Counted from the first letter of the stretch, positions 44,143-52,614 are shown. The stretch: DNA of 64,000 nt from JBMONI01 sp049324575 (GCA_049324575.1 JBMONI010000015.1:27226-91225); one strand, 5' to 3'. Notes: generated from the sequence alone by a model not told the origin. Numbers and translations are program-made.

Positions 44143-46542
44143 ATGGGGAAGTGTATGGGGATCTATCTCGGGACGTTTTTGATCGCATTCGCAACGCTGG
44201 CTTTAGAAGTTACGTTGTCCCGCATCTTAAGCCTGATTACGTGGTATCATCTCGCGTTCTTCGCGATCTCAACGGCAATGCTCGGGATGACTGCTGGAGC
44301 TGTGACGGTCTATCTCAAGCCCAAGTGGTATGAGCGGGAGGTCCTCAATCGCCACATCGCCTCGAGTTGTGTTCTTTTTTCTCTCAGCGTGCCTTTTTCC
44401 CTCGCTGTGCTTTGCCATACGGCGCTGCCTTCGGAATTAATGATTTCATGGAATAGTCTTCCCCGAGTTGTTCTTGTCGCATTCGCTTGTTCCGTCCCGT
44501 TTTATTTCTCCGGCATCGCCGTGACCGCGGTGCTGACAAAACAAACTTTGCCGATCGGAAAAGTCTATGCCAGTGACCTGGCGGGGGCGGCTTTCGGCTG
44601 TCTTTTTGTGCTGGCGGGATTGGAGATCCTTTCGGCTCCGAGATTAATCCTTGGGTGCAGCCTGGTGGGAGTACTCGCCGCAGCTGCTTTTTATGGAAGG
44701 TCTTGTGCCGGTTTCGAATTCCGGCGCGTAATCAGTTCCCGGGTGGGAATCCTCACGGGATTGGTTTTTCTTGCGCTCTTTTTAGCTTGGGACCTTCGGC
44801 CTGTTTATGTGAAAGGACGTCAAGAGGATGCGTCCAAGATCATGCTCGAGAAATGGAATTCATTTTCCCGGGTTGTCGTCGAAAAGGGCCGTTTAAAGGA
44901 GCCTCACTTTTGGGGCGCCAGCCGTTTTGCTCCCATGGAGCCCAAGCTGTTTCAGTACCCAATGGTCATTGACGGCGTTGCGGGAACCACCGTAACCGGG
45001 TACAAAACCGAAAAGGACATCGAACACCTGGGTTTTGATGTCACGAATATCGCGTACTTTTTGAGGCCGGGGGGGACCGCTTGTGTGGTCGGGCTTGGGG
45101 GGGGGCGCGATGTGCAAAGCGCTCTCCTCTTTGGCTATGAAAGGGTGGTGGGGATCGATGTCAACCCGGTTTTTGTGAAGGTCCTTCAAAACGAATTCCG
45201 AGATTTTGCTGGAATCGCAGGGCGTCCCGAGGTTCAGCTTGTGGCCGATGAGGCCAGAAGTTATTTATCGAGGACATCCGAAAAATTCTCCCTCATCCAG
45301 ATGTCCCTGATCGACACATGGGCAGCGACCGGCGCCGGCGCTTTTTCGCTAACGGAGAACGCTCTTTATACTGTCCAAGGCTGGAGGATCTTTTACCAGA
45401 GGCTGGAAGAGGACGGGATCTTTACCGTAGCGCGGTATTTTAATCCCCTCGTTGTCAATGAAACCGGACGGGTTTTGAGCCTGGCTGTCGCGACCCTCCT
45501 TGATCAGGGGATCCGGGATTATTCCCGTCATATTGCGATGGTCACGCGCAATAATATCTCCGTGCTTCTTTTAAGTAAAAGACCGTTTCAGCAGGCGGAT
45601 GTCAATAAGCTCTCGGCGATTATCCAAAAACTGGATTACCGGTTTTTGATCCGTCCAGGTATGCCGCCCGAGCATCCCGTGTTCCGTGCGCTCTTGTCGG
45701 TCCGTTCGGCGGAAGAACTTGAAAGGATTGAGGAAAAAAGTCCCTTCAATTTTTCAGCGCCGACCGATGAAAGCCCGTATTTTTTCAACATGCTCCGCAT
45801 GGGCTGGATCTTGAAGCCGATCTTCCATCCGGGGGTTTTGCAGGGGAACCTTCTTGCGACTACGACCTTGATCGAATTGATTGCGGCCCTTCTCATCCTT
45901 TGCGCGGCGACGGTCGTGTTCCCTTTGCTTTGGGGGAAGCGGCTGGTTTCCTCGAGTGCCGCAGGAATGCGGGAACTATGGCCCGGGGCGCTTTACTTTT
46001 CTTTGATCGGTGCCGGGTTCATGTTGATCGAGATCGGCCTTGTCCAGACCCTTTCTGTGTTCCTTGGTCATCCGACCTATGCTCTGGGCATTCTTCTTTT
46101 TACGATCATTTTAAGTGCCGGTCTGGGGAGTTATCTGAGTGAAAAATTACCTCTAACGAAATCTCCGTGGCGGTTTGTTTTTCCGCTCGCGACCGCCTTG
46201 GTCCTTTTGCTGTTGCGCGCGCTCATGCTTCAAGTGACCGTGAACATGGTCGCAAGTCCGATCTTTTTAAAGATCCTCGCCTCGATCGGGATGATCTTCC
46301 CTCTGGGGATCCTGCTCGGCTTTTTCTTTCCGGTTGGAATGCGCCTTGCGGCTTCCGTGGCGCAAGGACAAACGCCATGGTATTGGGCTTTGAACGGGAT
46401 TTTTGGAGTGTTGTGCTCCGCCATGGCGGTCTTTTTTTCCATCTTCTTTGGGATCTCGACGAATTTCTATCTGAGCGCCATCCTGTATTTGGCGACCCCG
46501 CTTTGCCTGTGGCGAATTGCGGGGAGGATCCGGAACCCCTGA
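44143..46542 (+). CDS. Multi-pass membrane protein with spermidine-synthase-like (SAM-binding) core
   Basis: The 799-residue protein has about six hydrophobic segments in the first 230 residues, a soluble central Rossmann domain (about 300-450) and another six or so membrane segments to the end. The core has TACVVGLGGGRDVQSALLFG and VVGIDVNPVFVKVLQNEF, the SAM/dcSAM-binding motif of SpeE-like proteins, then VADEARSYLSRTSEKFSLIQ. The aminopropyltransferase motif around the catalytic Asp (DSTDP type) is replaced by MSLIDTWAATG, so polyamine synthesis is doubtful. Similar membrane SpeE-like proteins are widespread but poorly understood. It is read from after tRNA-Pro. Function unknown. Confidence 0.75.
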   Translation: MGKCMGIYLGTFLIAFATLALEVTLSRILSLITWYHLAFFAISTAMLGMTAGAVTVYLKPKWYEREVLNRHIASSCVLFSLSVPFSLAVLCHTALPSELMISWNSLPRVVLVAFACSVPFYFSGIAVTAVLTKQTLPIGKVYASDLAGAAFGCLFVLAGLEILSAPRLILGCSLVGVLAAAAFYGRSCAGFEFRRVISSRVGILTGLVFLALFLAWDLRPVYVKGRQEDASKIMLEKWNSFSRVVVEKGRLKEPHFWGASRFAPMEPKLFQYPMVIDGVAGTTVTGYKTEKDIEHLGFDVTNIAYFLRPGGTACVVGLGGGRDVQSALLFGYERVVGIDVNPVFVKVLQNEFRDFAGIAGRPEVQLVADEARSYLSRTSEKFSLIQMSLIDTWAATGAGAFSLTENALYTVQGWRIFYQRLEEDGIFTVARYFNPLVVNETGRVLSLAVATLLDQGIRDYSRHIAMVTRNNISVLLLSKRPFQQADVNKLSAIIQKLDYRFLIRPGMPPEHPVFRALLSVRSAEELERIEEKSPFNFSAPTDESPYFFNMLRMGWILKPIFHPGVLQGNLLATTTLIELIAALLILCAATVVFPLLWGKRLVSSSAAGMRELWPGALYFSLIGAGFMLIEIGLVQTLSVFLGHPTYALGILLFTIILSAGLGSYLSEKLPLTKSPWRFVFPLATALVLLLLRALMLQVTVNMVASPIFLKILASIGMIFPLGILLGFFFPVGMRLAASVAQGQTPWYWALNGIFGVLCSAMAVFFSIFFGISTNFYLSAILYLATPLCLWRIAGRIRNP

Positions 46543-46630
46543 AACGAAAAGACCCCCATGCCGGAAAGCATGGAGCCCTTCGCTGTTCTAAGACCGGTGT
46601 TTCAAATTCAATCATGGCGAATGATATTCC

Positions 46631-47128
46631 ATGACGGCCGCGGTTCATACAAGTTTTCCTCCTGTCGGGAACCGGCAAGCCAGGATCCTGATCCTGGGCT
46701 CGATGCCAGGACCGGCCTCGCTCGCGAAACGGGAATATTATGCCCATCCTCACAATGCCTTTTGGGCGATCTTGGAGAAACACTACCGGACCCGGTTTCG
46801 CGATTACCAAGCTAAAAAAAGGTTTCTCGCGAAAAAACGCCTTGCGTTATGGGACGTGCTCTGTTCTTGCGAGCGCCGCGGCGCTGCGGATGCGAAAATC
46901 CGGAAAGCCCGGCCCAACGATATTGCCGGATTCCTTCGAGCGCATCCAGGCATCCAGAGCGTTCTTTTCAATGGGGCCAGCGCGGAACGGTATTTTCTTC
47001 GATGGTTCAAAGCACAAAAGGTCCAGTGCGTTCGAATGCCCTCCACCAGTCCGGCCTATGCAAGTCTTTCTTTCCGAAAGAAATATTCGATATGGGTGCG
47101 GGCTCTGCAAGGTAAAATAAACCCATGA
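46631..47128 (+). CDS. Hypoxanthine/uracil-DNA glycosylase superfamily protein (Mug/family 6-like)
   Basis: The 165-residue protein shows ILILGSMPGPASLAKREYYA with HPHNAFW close behind, the pattern of bacterial DNA-deoxyinosine (hypoxanthine) glycosylases in the UDG superfamily, and the C-terminal MPSTSPAYASL motif. These remove deaminated bases from DNA. No uracil-specific residues can be confirmed here. Its stop overlaps the next gene start (ATGA at 47125-47128). Confidence 0.82.
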   Translation: MTAAVHTSFPPVGNRQARILILGSMPGPASLAKREYYAHPHNAFWAILEKHYRTRFRDYQAKKRFLAKKRLALWDVLCSCERRGAADAKIRKARPNDIAGFLRAHPGIQSVLFNGASAERYFLRWFKAQKVQCVRMPSTSPAYASLSFRKKYSIWVRALQGKINP

Positions 47129-48000
47129 GTATCCGGCTCCTTTTTCAGAGTTTTTTTGCAGGGCTGGCTCTGATCGTGCTCGCCGGATGTGCCACTTTGC
47201 CGTCCCATGAGGAGCGGATTGCCACTGCCGATTCGATCGCGCAAGCGGCCGGACTTCGCCGGACGATTTTTAGAACACCGACCTTTGCGTTGACCGGATA
47301 TCAGCGTTTGACCGAGTCGGGGGGACCGGTCCAGGTTTATATCGAAGGAGATGGCTACGCCTGGGTGACTTCGCATCGACTTTCGTCCGATCCGACGCCG
47401 CGCGATCCGATCGCTTTGCGGCTTGCGGCGGAAGATCCAGCCCCGAATGTGATCTATCTGGGGCGCCCTTGTCAATATACGGATCCGGAGATGGATCCTT
47501 TGTGTGAAGACGACCGCTTTTGGTCCGAAGCGCGTTTTTCCGAAGAAGTAATCGCGGCCTTGGATCAGGCCTTGGATCAGATCCAAGAGCGGATCAAAAC
47601 CCGGGACATCCGTCTGATCGGATATTCGGGAGGGGGAGCGGTGGCAGTCCTTGTCGCACAGAGACGCCACGATATCCAAAGCCTTCGGACGGTAGCGGGG
47701 AACCTGGATCCCGGGAGGCTCAACCGCCTTCACGGGGCCAGTCCGCTGAGCGGGTCTTTGGACCCTTTGAAGGAGGCGGCACTGCTTCGGATGCTTCCGC
47801 AACGGCATTTTGCGGGAGACGAAGATTCTGTTGTGCCGGTAACGATCGCGGAAGGTTTTATCCAAAAAATGGGCGCATCTTCATGTGTGGCGATGACCGT
47901 CGTTCAGGGGATGGGGCATCAAGAAGGATGGAAAGGGAAGTGGCGGGAGCTTCTGGACCTTCCGGTCGAATGTTCGCCAAGCCTGGCGAACGAGGAATGA
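47125..48000 (+). CDS. Lipoprotein alpha/beta-hydrolase
   Basis: The 291-residue product has a signal peptide with lipobox LAGC (Cys22), then an alpha/beta-hydrolase fold: QVYIEGDGYAW, the nucleophile elbow GYSGGGAVAVLVAQ, an acid candidate in FAGDEDSVVPVTIAEGF and the likely His in VVQGMGHQEGW. The catalytic triad appears intact. The substrate is unknown; similar lipoprotein hydrolases are uncharacterised. It is coupled to the glycosylase gene upstream and to the YdbH-like gene 4 bases after its stop. Confidence 0.75.
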   Translation: MSIRLLFQSFFAGLALIVLAGCATLPSHEERIATADSIAQAAGLRRTIFRTPTFALTGYQRLTESGGPVQVYIEGDGYAWVTSHRLSSDPTPRDPIALRLAAEDPAPNVIYLGRPCQYTDPEMDPLCEDDRFWSEARFSEEVIAALDQALDQIQERIKTRDIRLIGYSGGGAVAVLVAQRRHDIQSLRTVAGNLDPGRLNRLHGASPLSGSLDPLKEAALLRMLPQRHFAGDEDSVVPVTIAEGFIQKMGASSCVAMTVVQGMGHQEGWKGKWRELLDLPVECSPSLANEE

Positions 48001-48004
48001 TCCT

Positions 48005-48847
48005 ATGAATAAGACCTCTCGGTGGATCCTTGCGATCTTTGTTCTGGCCGTCACGGGTGTGGCGTTCGCCGTTTCGTTTTTGGATGCCGGCATCGAACGA
48101 GGCCTCGAGATCTTCTTGAATCAAAGTCAGAAGGAGCTCTTCGCGGGAACTTTAGATCTCCATGAGGTCCATTTGGACCGATCCTTCCGGCTTCATATCG
48201 GCAGGGTGACCGGCGTTTGGCAAACCCTGGAAGGGGAATTTCCGATCGAGATCGAAGACATTGAAACGCGGGATCCTTTGACGAATATCCTGCGCCAGGA
48301 GCCGGTCCGTATCGGGGTCCTGGCGTTCCGTCCGCAAGGGTCGAAGAGCCCGGGGATCAGCGCCGAGGCCATCGTTCATATGGATCCGGCCGGCACTTTT
48401 GAGATGAGGGCCGATTTCCTCGGTCTCGACCTCGGAGAGTTTGAACCGCTGGATCCCGAGAATTTGCGCGGGGCAACCGGGATCCTGACGGGGCAATTCT
48501 TTTTAAAGACCCAAGCGGAGGGGGAACAAGAGTTCCGAATGGACCTCAAGGTCCAGGAGCCGGGCGGGCATCTTCAGGCCCGGTTCTTTGATCTTTTCCT
48601 TCCTTATCTTCCGCCGGCGAGCCAAAAGGTCCTGGAGAAGGTCCGGAAAGAGAGAACGGTGGATTATCGGAACGCCGATTTTTCGGTCAAGCTTGGCGAG
48701 CCGGGGACGATAAATGTATTACTTCGGATCCTGGTGCCCGACTATAATTTAAACTTGAATTTAAACCTGGTCATCCGCGTCGAAGATAACGAAGCCTTGG
48801 GACAATTGGCCCAGGTCATGGGGCTTGTGAAAGTGAAGGTATCATGA
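48005..48847 (+). CDS. Miniature YdbH/AsmA-like periplasmic-spanning protein
   Basis: The 280-residue protein has one N-terminal membrane segment (about 7-25, WILAIFVLAVTGVAFAV) followed by a beta-rich region with the alternating pattern of AsmA/YdbH lipid-transport proteins (for example LNLNLNLVIRVEDNEALGQL near the C-terminus). E. coli YdbH is about 880 residues and pairs with lipoprotein YnbE; here a YnbE-like and a YdbL-like gene follow with ATGA overlaps, so position strongly supports the YdbH role although sequence similarity is modest. At this length one monomer would hardly span the periplasm; oligomerisation or a partial bridge is inferred. Confidence 0.65.
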   Translation: MNKTSRWILAIFVLAVTGVAFAVSFLDAGIERGLEIFLNQSQKELFAGTLDLHEVHLDRSFRLHIGRVTGVWQTLEGEFPIEIEDIETRDPLTNILRQEPVRIGVLAFRPQGSKSPGISAEAIVHMDPAGTFEMRADFLGLDLGEFEPLDPENLRGATGILTGQFFLKTQAEGEQEFRMDLKVQEPGGHLQARFFDLFLPYLPPASQKVLEKVRKERTVDYRNADFSVKLGEPGTINVLLRILVPDYNLNLNLNLVIRVEDNEALGQLAQVMGLVKVKVS

Positions 48848-49032
48848 GAACGATAGCGCTTACCTTGGTTTTGATAAGTCTTACGGCAGGATTTGCCGGC
48901 TGCACGGTCAAGGCGGTCGGCGATCCGGAGCGTCCTATCACGATCAATGCGAACGTGGTGGTCGATATCCGCGGATTAAAACAGTCGGCGACCAATATCG
49001 AAGACATGGTGGCCCAGGGAGGGAAGTCATGA
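48844..49032 (+). CDS. YnbE-like small outer-membrane lipoprotein
   Basis: The 62-residue product has a signal peptide with lipobox FAGC and the segment ERPITINANVVVDIRGLKQS, matching the YnbE core pattern PITIN-x-NV. In E. coli, YnbE multimerises and joins YdbH to form an intermembrane bridge. The ATG overlaps the YdbH-like stop, and its own stop overlaps the YdbL-like start. Confidence 0.75.
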   Translation: MRTIALTLVLISLTAGFAGCTVKAVGDPERPITINANVVVDIRGLKQSATNIEDMVAQGGKS

Positions 49033-49442
49033 AGCGTGGACATTGGAAGATTATGGGAGGTCTGATCGGTCTTTTGTTGATCGCCTCCGGTTTTTTGACT
49101 GCAGCTCAATACGATCTTAAAGAAATGACCCCGGCCGTTGAACGGGCGATCTCCAATCGCCAGGCCCGCTACCAGGAACTTCAGCTTATGAAACAGCAGG
49201 GTCTTATCGGAGAGAACAACCGGGGTTATCTTGCGGTCCTTTCCGGGGATGACCGGGTCCGGCGTATCGTTGCGGAAGAGAATGATGACCGCAGGGCGAT
49301 TTATCAGGCCGTGGTCGACCAGAACCATCTCGGACCTTCGGAATTTTCTATCGTCGAGACCGTCTTTGCGGAAGTCCAACGCGAAAAATCAAGGCCCGGC
49401 GATCCCTTCCAGCTTGCCTCCGGCGAATGGACGAAGCACTGA
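49029..49442 (+). CDS. YdbL-like periplasmic protein (DUF1318)
   Basis: The 137-residue protein has an N-terminal hydrophobic segment (LIGLLLIASGFLTAAQ) and a soluble part. QQGLIGENNRGYLAVLSGDD and IVAEENDDRRAIYQAVVDQN fit the YdbL/DUF1318 pattern: a G-E-x-x-x-G-Y-L start, a helical middle and a C-terminal region with GDPFQLASGEW. In E. coli, YdbL is a periplasmic modulator of YnbE multimer formation. Position and pattern together support the assignment. Confidence 0.78.
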   Translation: MKRGHWKIMGGLIGLLLIASGFLTAAQYDLKEMTPAVERAISNRQARYQELQLMKQQGLIGENNRGYLAVLSGDDRVRRIVAEENDDRRAIYQAVVDQNHLGPSEFSIVETVFAEVQREKSRPGDPFQLASGEWTKH

Positions 49443-49495
49443 AAAGCTTGCTTGGTCGATTACAATCTGCGTTAGGCAATTCTGTTCCGTTGAGG

Positions 49496-49569
49496 TAAAA
49501 TAGTTTCCACAACAGCACCGCATGCGCTTGTGCGGTCACCCCCCCCAAAGTCCGGGGGTTTTTGTTTTT
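49496..49569 (+). promoter_or_regulatory. Possible promoter plus leader hairpin and terminator before the oxidoreductase operon
   Basis: TAAAAT (49496-49501) is a -10 candidate with a poor -35. Downstream ACCGCA (49517-49522) pairs with TGCGGT (49531-49536). Then CCCCC/GGGGG (49541-49558) with a following TTTTTG-TTTTT resembles an intrinsic terminator, 40 bases before the first oxidoreductase start. An attenuator, a short RNA, or the terminator of the YdbL-like gene are all possible. Confidence 0.45.
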
Positions 49570-49607
49570 GGTGAACATTCGCTGGCGCTGTGCGTGCTTT
49601 GGATCCT

Positions 49608-50681
49608 ATGAACGAAAAAACACTGATGATGGGCAACGAGGCCATGTCGGAGGCTGCGATCCGCGCCGGTTGCCGTTTCTACGCGGGCTATCCGATCACT
49701 CCCCAGAACGAGGTCAGCGAATACCTCGCTCAAAAACTTCCGGAAGCGGGAGGGGTCTTTATTCAGGCGGAGTCCGAGTTAGCCGCGATCAATATGGTCT
49801 TTGGAGCGGCTGCTTCGGGGATCCGCGCATTGACCTCGTCCTCCAGTCCCGGGATCAGCCTTAAACAGGAAGGGATTTCCTATATTGCCGCGGCCCAGAT
49901 CCCCTGTGTCATTGCGAATTTGATGCGCGGCGGTCCCGGCCTTGGCAACATCCGGGGATCCCAGGGCGATTATTTCCAAGCGACCAAAGGCGGAGGTCAT
50001 GGGGACTACCGGCTGATCGTGCTTGCACCGTGGTCGGTCCAGGAAATGTACGACCTGACCTTCGAAGCCTTCGAATTAGCCGATCGTTACCGCAATCCTG
50101 CCATGATCCTGGCGGACGGGATCCAGGGCCAGATGGCCGAAGCGATCGAACTGAAAGATTTTCCCAAAAAAACCCCTGCAAAAAAAGAATGGGCGCTCAC
50201 CGGATGCAAGGGCCGAAAGCCGAATGTTGTCCGCACTCTTTATCTGGAGCCTGAGGATGCGCTCGAGAAGCTCAATGTCGAATTGGCCCAAAAATATGAG
50301 AAGATCGAGAAAGAACTCCAAGTATCCCAAGAGATCGAATGTGAGGACGCCGAGCTTTTGATCGTGGCCTACGGGACTGCGGCAAGGACGGCCAAGGCCG
50401 CGATCCGTCAGGCGAGGGCGGAGGGGATCCGGGTCGGTCTTTTCCGGCCAGTCATCCTTTGGCCTTTTCCGTGGAAAGCGTTAGCGAAGATCGCCCGGCG
50501 GGTGAGGAAGATCCTGGTCGTGGAGATGAGCAACGGGCAGATGATCGAAGACGTAAAGCTGGCCTGCTACCGCGATGAGTGCAGGACCCCGGTGGCTTTT
50601 TTGGGCCGCGGCGGCGGATGGTATCCGAAGCCGTCGGAGATCCTAGGCCGGATCAAGGAGGAAACCCGTGTTTCTGGGTGA
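49608..50681 (+). CDS. 2-oxoacid:ferredoxin oxidoreductase, alpha subunit (VorB/KorA type)
   Basis: The 357-residue subunit provides the Rossmann/pyrimidine-binding half of a 2-oxoacid:ferredoxin oxidoreductase (branched-chain or 2-oxoglutarate type). It begins KTLMMGNEAMSEAAIRAGCR, followed by FYAGYPITPQNEVSEYL, the typical VorB/KorA loop, then FIQAESELAAINMVFGAAASG and LTSSSSPGISLKQEG. The C-terminal KILVVEMSNGQMIEDVKLA is also typical. ATG 49608 is preferred; an in-frame GTG at 49590 is possible. Beta and gamma genes follow directly. Substrate class cannot be resolved. Confidence 0.9.
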   Translation: MNEKTLMMGNEAMSEAAIRAGCRFYAGYPITPQNEVSEYLAQKLPEAGGVFIQAESELAAINMVFGAAASGIRALTSSSSPGISLKQEGISYIAAAQIPCVIANLMRGGPGLGNIRGSQGDYFQATKGGGHGDYRLIVLAPWSVQEMYDLTFEAFELADRYRNPAMILADGIQGQMAEAIELKDFPKKTPAKKEWALTGCKGRKPNVVRTLYLEPEDALEKLNVELAQKYEKIEKELQVSQEIECEDAELLIVAYGTAARTAKAAIRQARAEGIRVGLFRPVILWPFPWKALAKIARRVRKILVVEMSNGQMIEDVKLACYRDECRTPVAFLGRGGGWYPKPSEILGRIKEETRVSG

Positions 50682-51420
50682 AAATCCGCTGGGCTTTCTG
50701 GTCGAGAAGTCGCTGAAGCAGACGAAGATGCATTATTGTCCGACTTGTGGCCATACGATCGTTCAGCGCATGATCAGCGAGATCGTCGATGAGCTCGGGA
50801 TCCGCGAAAAACTGATTGGGACGGCGCCGGTCGGTTGCGCGGTCCTTTTATACGATTATTTCAATTTCGACATCATCGAATGCCCGCATGGCAGGATTCC
50901 GGCGGTCGCGACGGGGATCAAAAGGGTTCAGCCCGATAGGATCGTCATGGTTTACGGAGGGGATGGGGATCTCCTTTCGATCGGCATGGCGGAGACCATC
51001 CATTGCGCGAATCGTGGTGAGAACCTGACCGTGATCTTCATCAATAACGCGGTTTACGGCATGACCGGGGGGCAAATGGCGCCGACGACTTTGATCGGCC
51101 AGAAAACCTTGACCACCAAGAGGGGGCGTGAGGCCGCGACGACGGGCGGGCCGATCAAGATCTGTGAAATGCTGGCCACCCTTGACCGGCCAGTCTACAT
51201 CGAGCGCGTGGCGGTCCATGATGCCCCGAACGTAAAACGGGCGCGGATCGCGATCAAAAAGGCGTTCCAGAACCAGATTGAAGGCAAGGGGTTCTCCTTT
51301 GTGGAAGTCCTTTCGATGTGCCCGACCAACTGGAAAATGACGGGCGGAGAATCATGCCGGTTCGTCGGCAACGAGATGGCAAGCGCTTTTCCGATCGGAA
51401 AGATCTTGGACAGGACATAA
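50668..51420 (+). CDS. 2-oxoacid:ferredoxin oxidoreductase, beta subunit (TPP-binding)
   Basis: The 250-residue subunit binds thiamine diphosphate and an iron-sulfur cluster. It has MHYCPTCGHTIVQRMISEIV with cluster-type Cys, GTAPVGCAVL, and the TPP-binding VYGGDGDLLSIGMAETI followed by FINNAVYGMTGGQMAPTTL. VEVLSMCPTNWKM closes the pattern. The GTG start has AAGGAGG before it and overlaps the alpha gene by 14 bases, so the two are coupled. Confidence 0.9.
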   Translation: MFLGENPLGFLVEKSLKQTKMHYCPTCGHTIVQRMISEIVDELGIREKLIGTAPVGCAVLLYDYFNFDIIECPHGRIPAVATGIKRVQPDRIVMVYGGDGDLLSIGMAETIHCANRGENLTVIFINNAVYGMTGGQMAPTTLIGQKTLTTKRGREAATTGGPIKICEMLATLDRPVYIERVAVHDAPNVKRARIAIKKAFQNQIEGKGFSFVEVLSMCPTNWKMTGGESCRFVGNEMASAFPIGKILDRT

Positions 51421-51423
51421 CCG

Positions 51424-51963
51424 ATGGAAGAACAGATCTTTATTGCGGGGTTTGGAGGGCAGGGCGTCGTGCTGGCCGGCAATCTACTTGCGCATGCCGC
51501 GATGATCGAGGGAAAACATATCCTGGGGATGGTCTCTTATGGGGCGGAGATGCGGGGCGGTGCCTCCCATAGTTTTGTCATTATTTCGAATGAAGAGATC
51601 GATTGTCCGATTATCGATCGCGCGACGATCGGTTTTGCGCTCAGTCAAGAGGCTTACGACAAGTTCCGGAACAAAACGCGTGACGACGGGATCCTCTTCG
51701 TCAACAGTTCCGAGGTGCTTCGGATCGAACCCAAAAAAACGAGCGGAGAGATCGTCTTGATTCCGGCGAGCCAGATCGCCAAGGAAATGGGCAATGCCAA
51801 GGTCGCGAATATGATCATGATCGGTGCGATGCTTGCGCGGACCGGGATCTTGAAGCTCGATAGTGCGAAAAAAGCCCTTGCCAAGGTCTTCAGGAATGAA
51901 AAGAAAAGCCTGCTCTACATCAATGAGCAGGCATTGCAAGCGCATTCCAGGCTGAATGGCTAA
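51424..51963 (+). CDS. 2-oxoacid:ferredoxin oxidoreductase, gamma subunit
   Basis: This 179-residue gamma subunit starts IFIAGFGGQGVVLAGNLLAH and has GMVSYGAEMRGGASHSFVII and PASQIAKEMGNAKVANMIMI, all family motifs. It begins 3 bases after the beta stop. No ferredoxin-like fourth subunit (VorD/PorD) is in this operon, so electrons must pass to a ferredoxin encoded elsewhere. Confidence 0.9.
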   Translation: MEEQIFIAGFGGQGVVLAGNLLAHAAMIEGKHILGMVSYGAEMRGGASHSFVIISNEEIDCPIIDRATIGFALSQEAYDKFRNKTRDDGILFVNSSEVLRIEPKKTSGEIVLIPASQIAKEMGNAKVANMIMIGAMLARTGILKLDSAKKALAKVFRNEKKSLLYINEQALQAHSRLNG

Positions 51964-52085
51964 TGCGGAGGCCCTCGAGGCTTCGATTGGATTCTTAGGG
52001 CCCGCTTTTGCGCCGGTCGAAAGGGCCTGCCGCTTCCGCCCACAGAAGGCTAGGCCCGGGCGCTTTAAAAATCCCAATTAACTCT

Positions 52086-52104
52086 TGCGGCGGGGTCCGC
52101 CGCA
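52086..52104 (+). terminator. GC-rich hairpin between oxidoreductase and MarR genes
   Basis: TGCGGCGG-GGT-CCGCCGCA is an 8-bp perfect stem with a 3-base loop, followed by TGGTATTATCTTTTTGG. A terminator of the gamma-subunit transcript is likely although the T-run is displaced. Confidence 0.4.
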
Positions 52105-52127
52105 TGGTATTATCTTTTTGGTATTTG

Positions 52128-52142
52128 GTTAACTTAATTAAC
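52128..52142. promoter_or_regulatory. Likely MarR autoregulatory operator
   Basis: GTTAA-CTTAA-TTAAC is a palindrome in a strongly AT-rich stretch 20 bases before the marR ATG. TTGGTA (52118-52123) and TATTAA (52143-52148) flank it as weak -35/-10 elements, so a bound dimer would block transcription. Confidence 0.5.
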
Positions 52143-52161
52143 TATTAATGGAATAAACAAA

Positions 52162-52614
52162 ATGAACTCCCGTGAGGCCTTTGTCCGCTGTTTTCGCGAG
52201 ATCCATCCCAAATTCTCCCGGCTTGGGGCCCGCTATCTCGACGAAGCCGAATTGACCATGGCGCAATATGCGATCCTTAGCACGGTGGTGCAGGGCGGGA
52301 CGGTGCCGATGACGGAATTGAGCGAGAAGCTTTTTATCTCGAAACCTGCCGTGACACACTTGGTCGACAGGCTGGAAAGCCATAAGTTCCTCCGGCGCCT
52401 TCCGCATCCCAAAGACCGCCGCAGTTCGTTGATCCAGGTCCTGCCGAAGGGCAAGGCGATCGTCCGGGATATGCAGGGGAAGATTCTGAAACATCTGTTG
52501 ACGGCCCTCAAGCGTTTTGAAGGGGGCGAACTGAACACGGTTCTCCGGTTTTATGACACATTGTCCCAAACCCTGGATAAAGCGCTAATGAACAGCCGGG
52601 GATTAAATCCATGA
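52162..52614 (+). CDS. MarR-family transcription regulator
   Basis: The 150-residue winged-helix protein has LTMAQYAILSTVVQGGTVPM, then TELSEKLFISKPAVTHLVDR (recognition helix) and FLRRLPHPKDRRSSLIQVLP (wing). MarR proteins sense small molecules and often repress adjacent efflux genes; tolC follows with an ATGA overlap and the RND pump after that, so it probably controls this efflux unit. Confidence 0.9.
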   Translation: MNSREAFVRCFREIHPKFSRLGARYLDEAELTMAQYAILSTVVQGGTVPMTELSEKLFISKPAVTHLVDRLESHKFLRRLPHPKDRRSSLIQVLPKGKAIVRDMQGKILKHLLTALKRFEGGELNTVLRFYDTLSQTLDKALMNSRGLNP

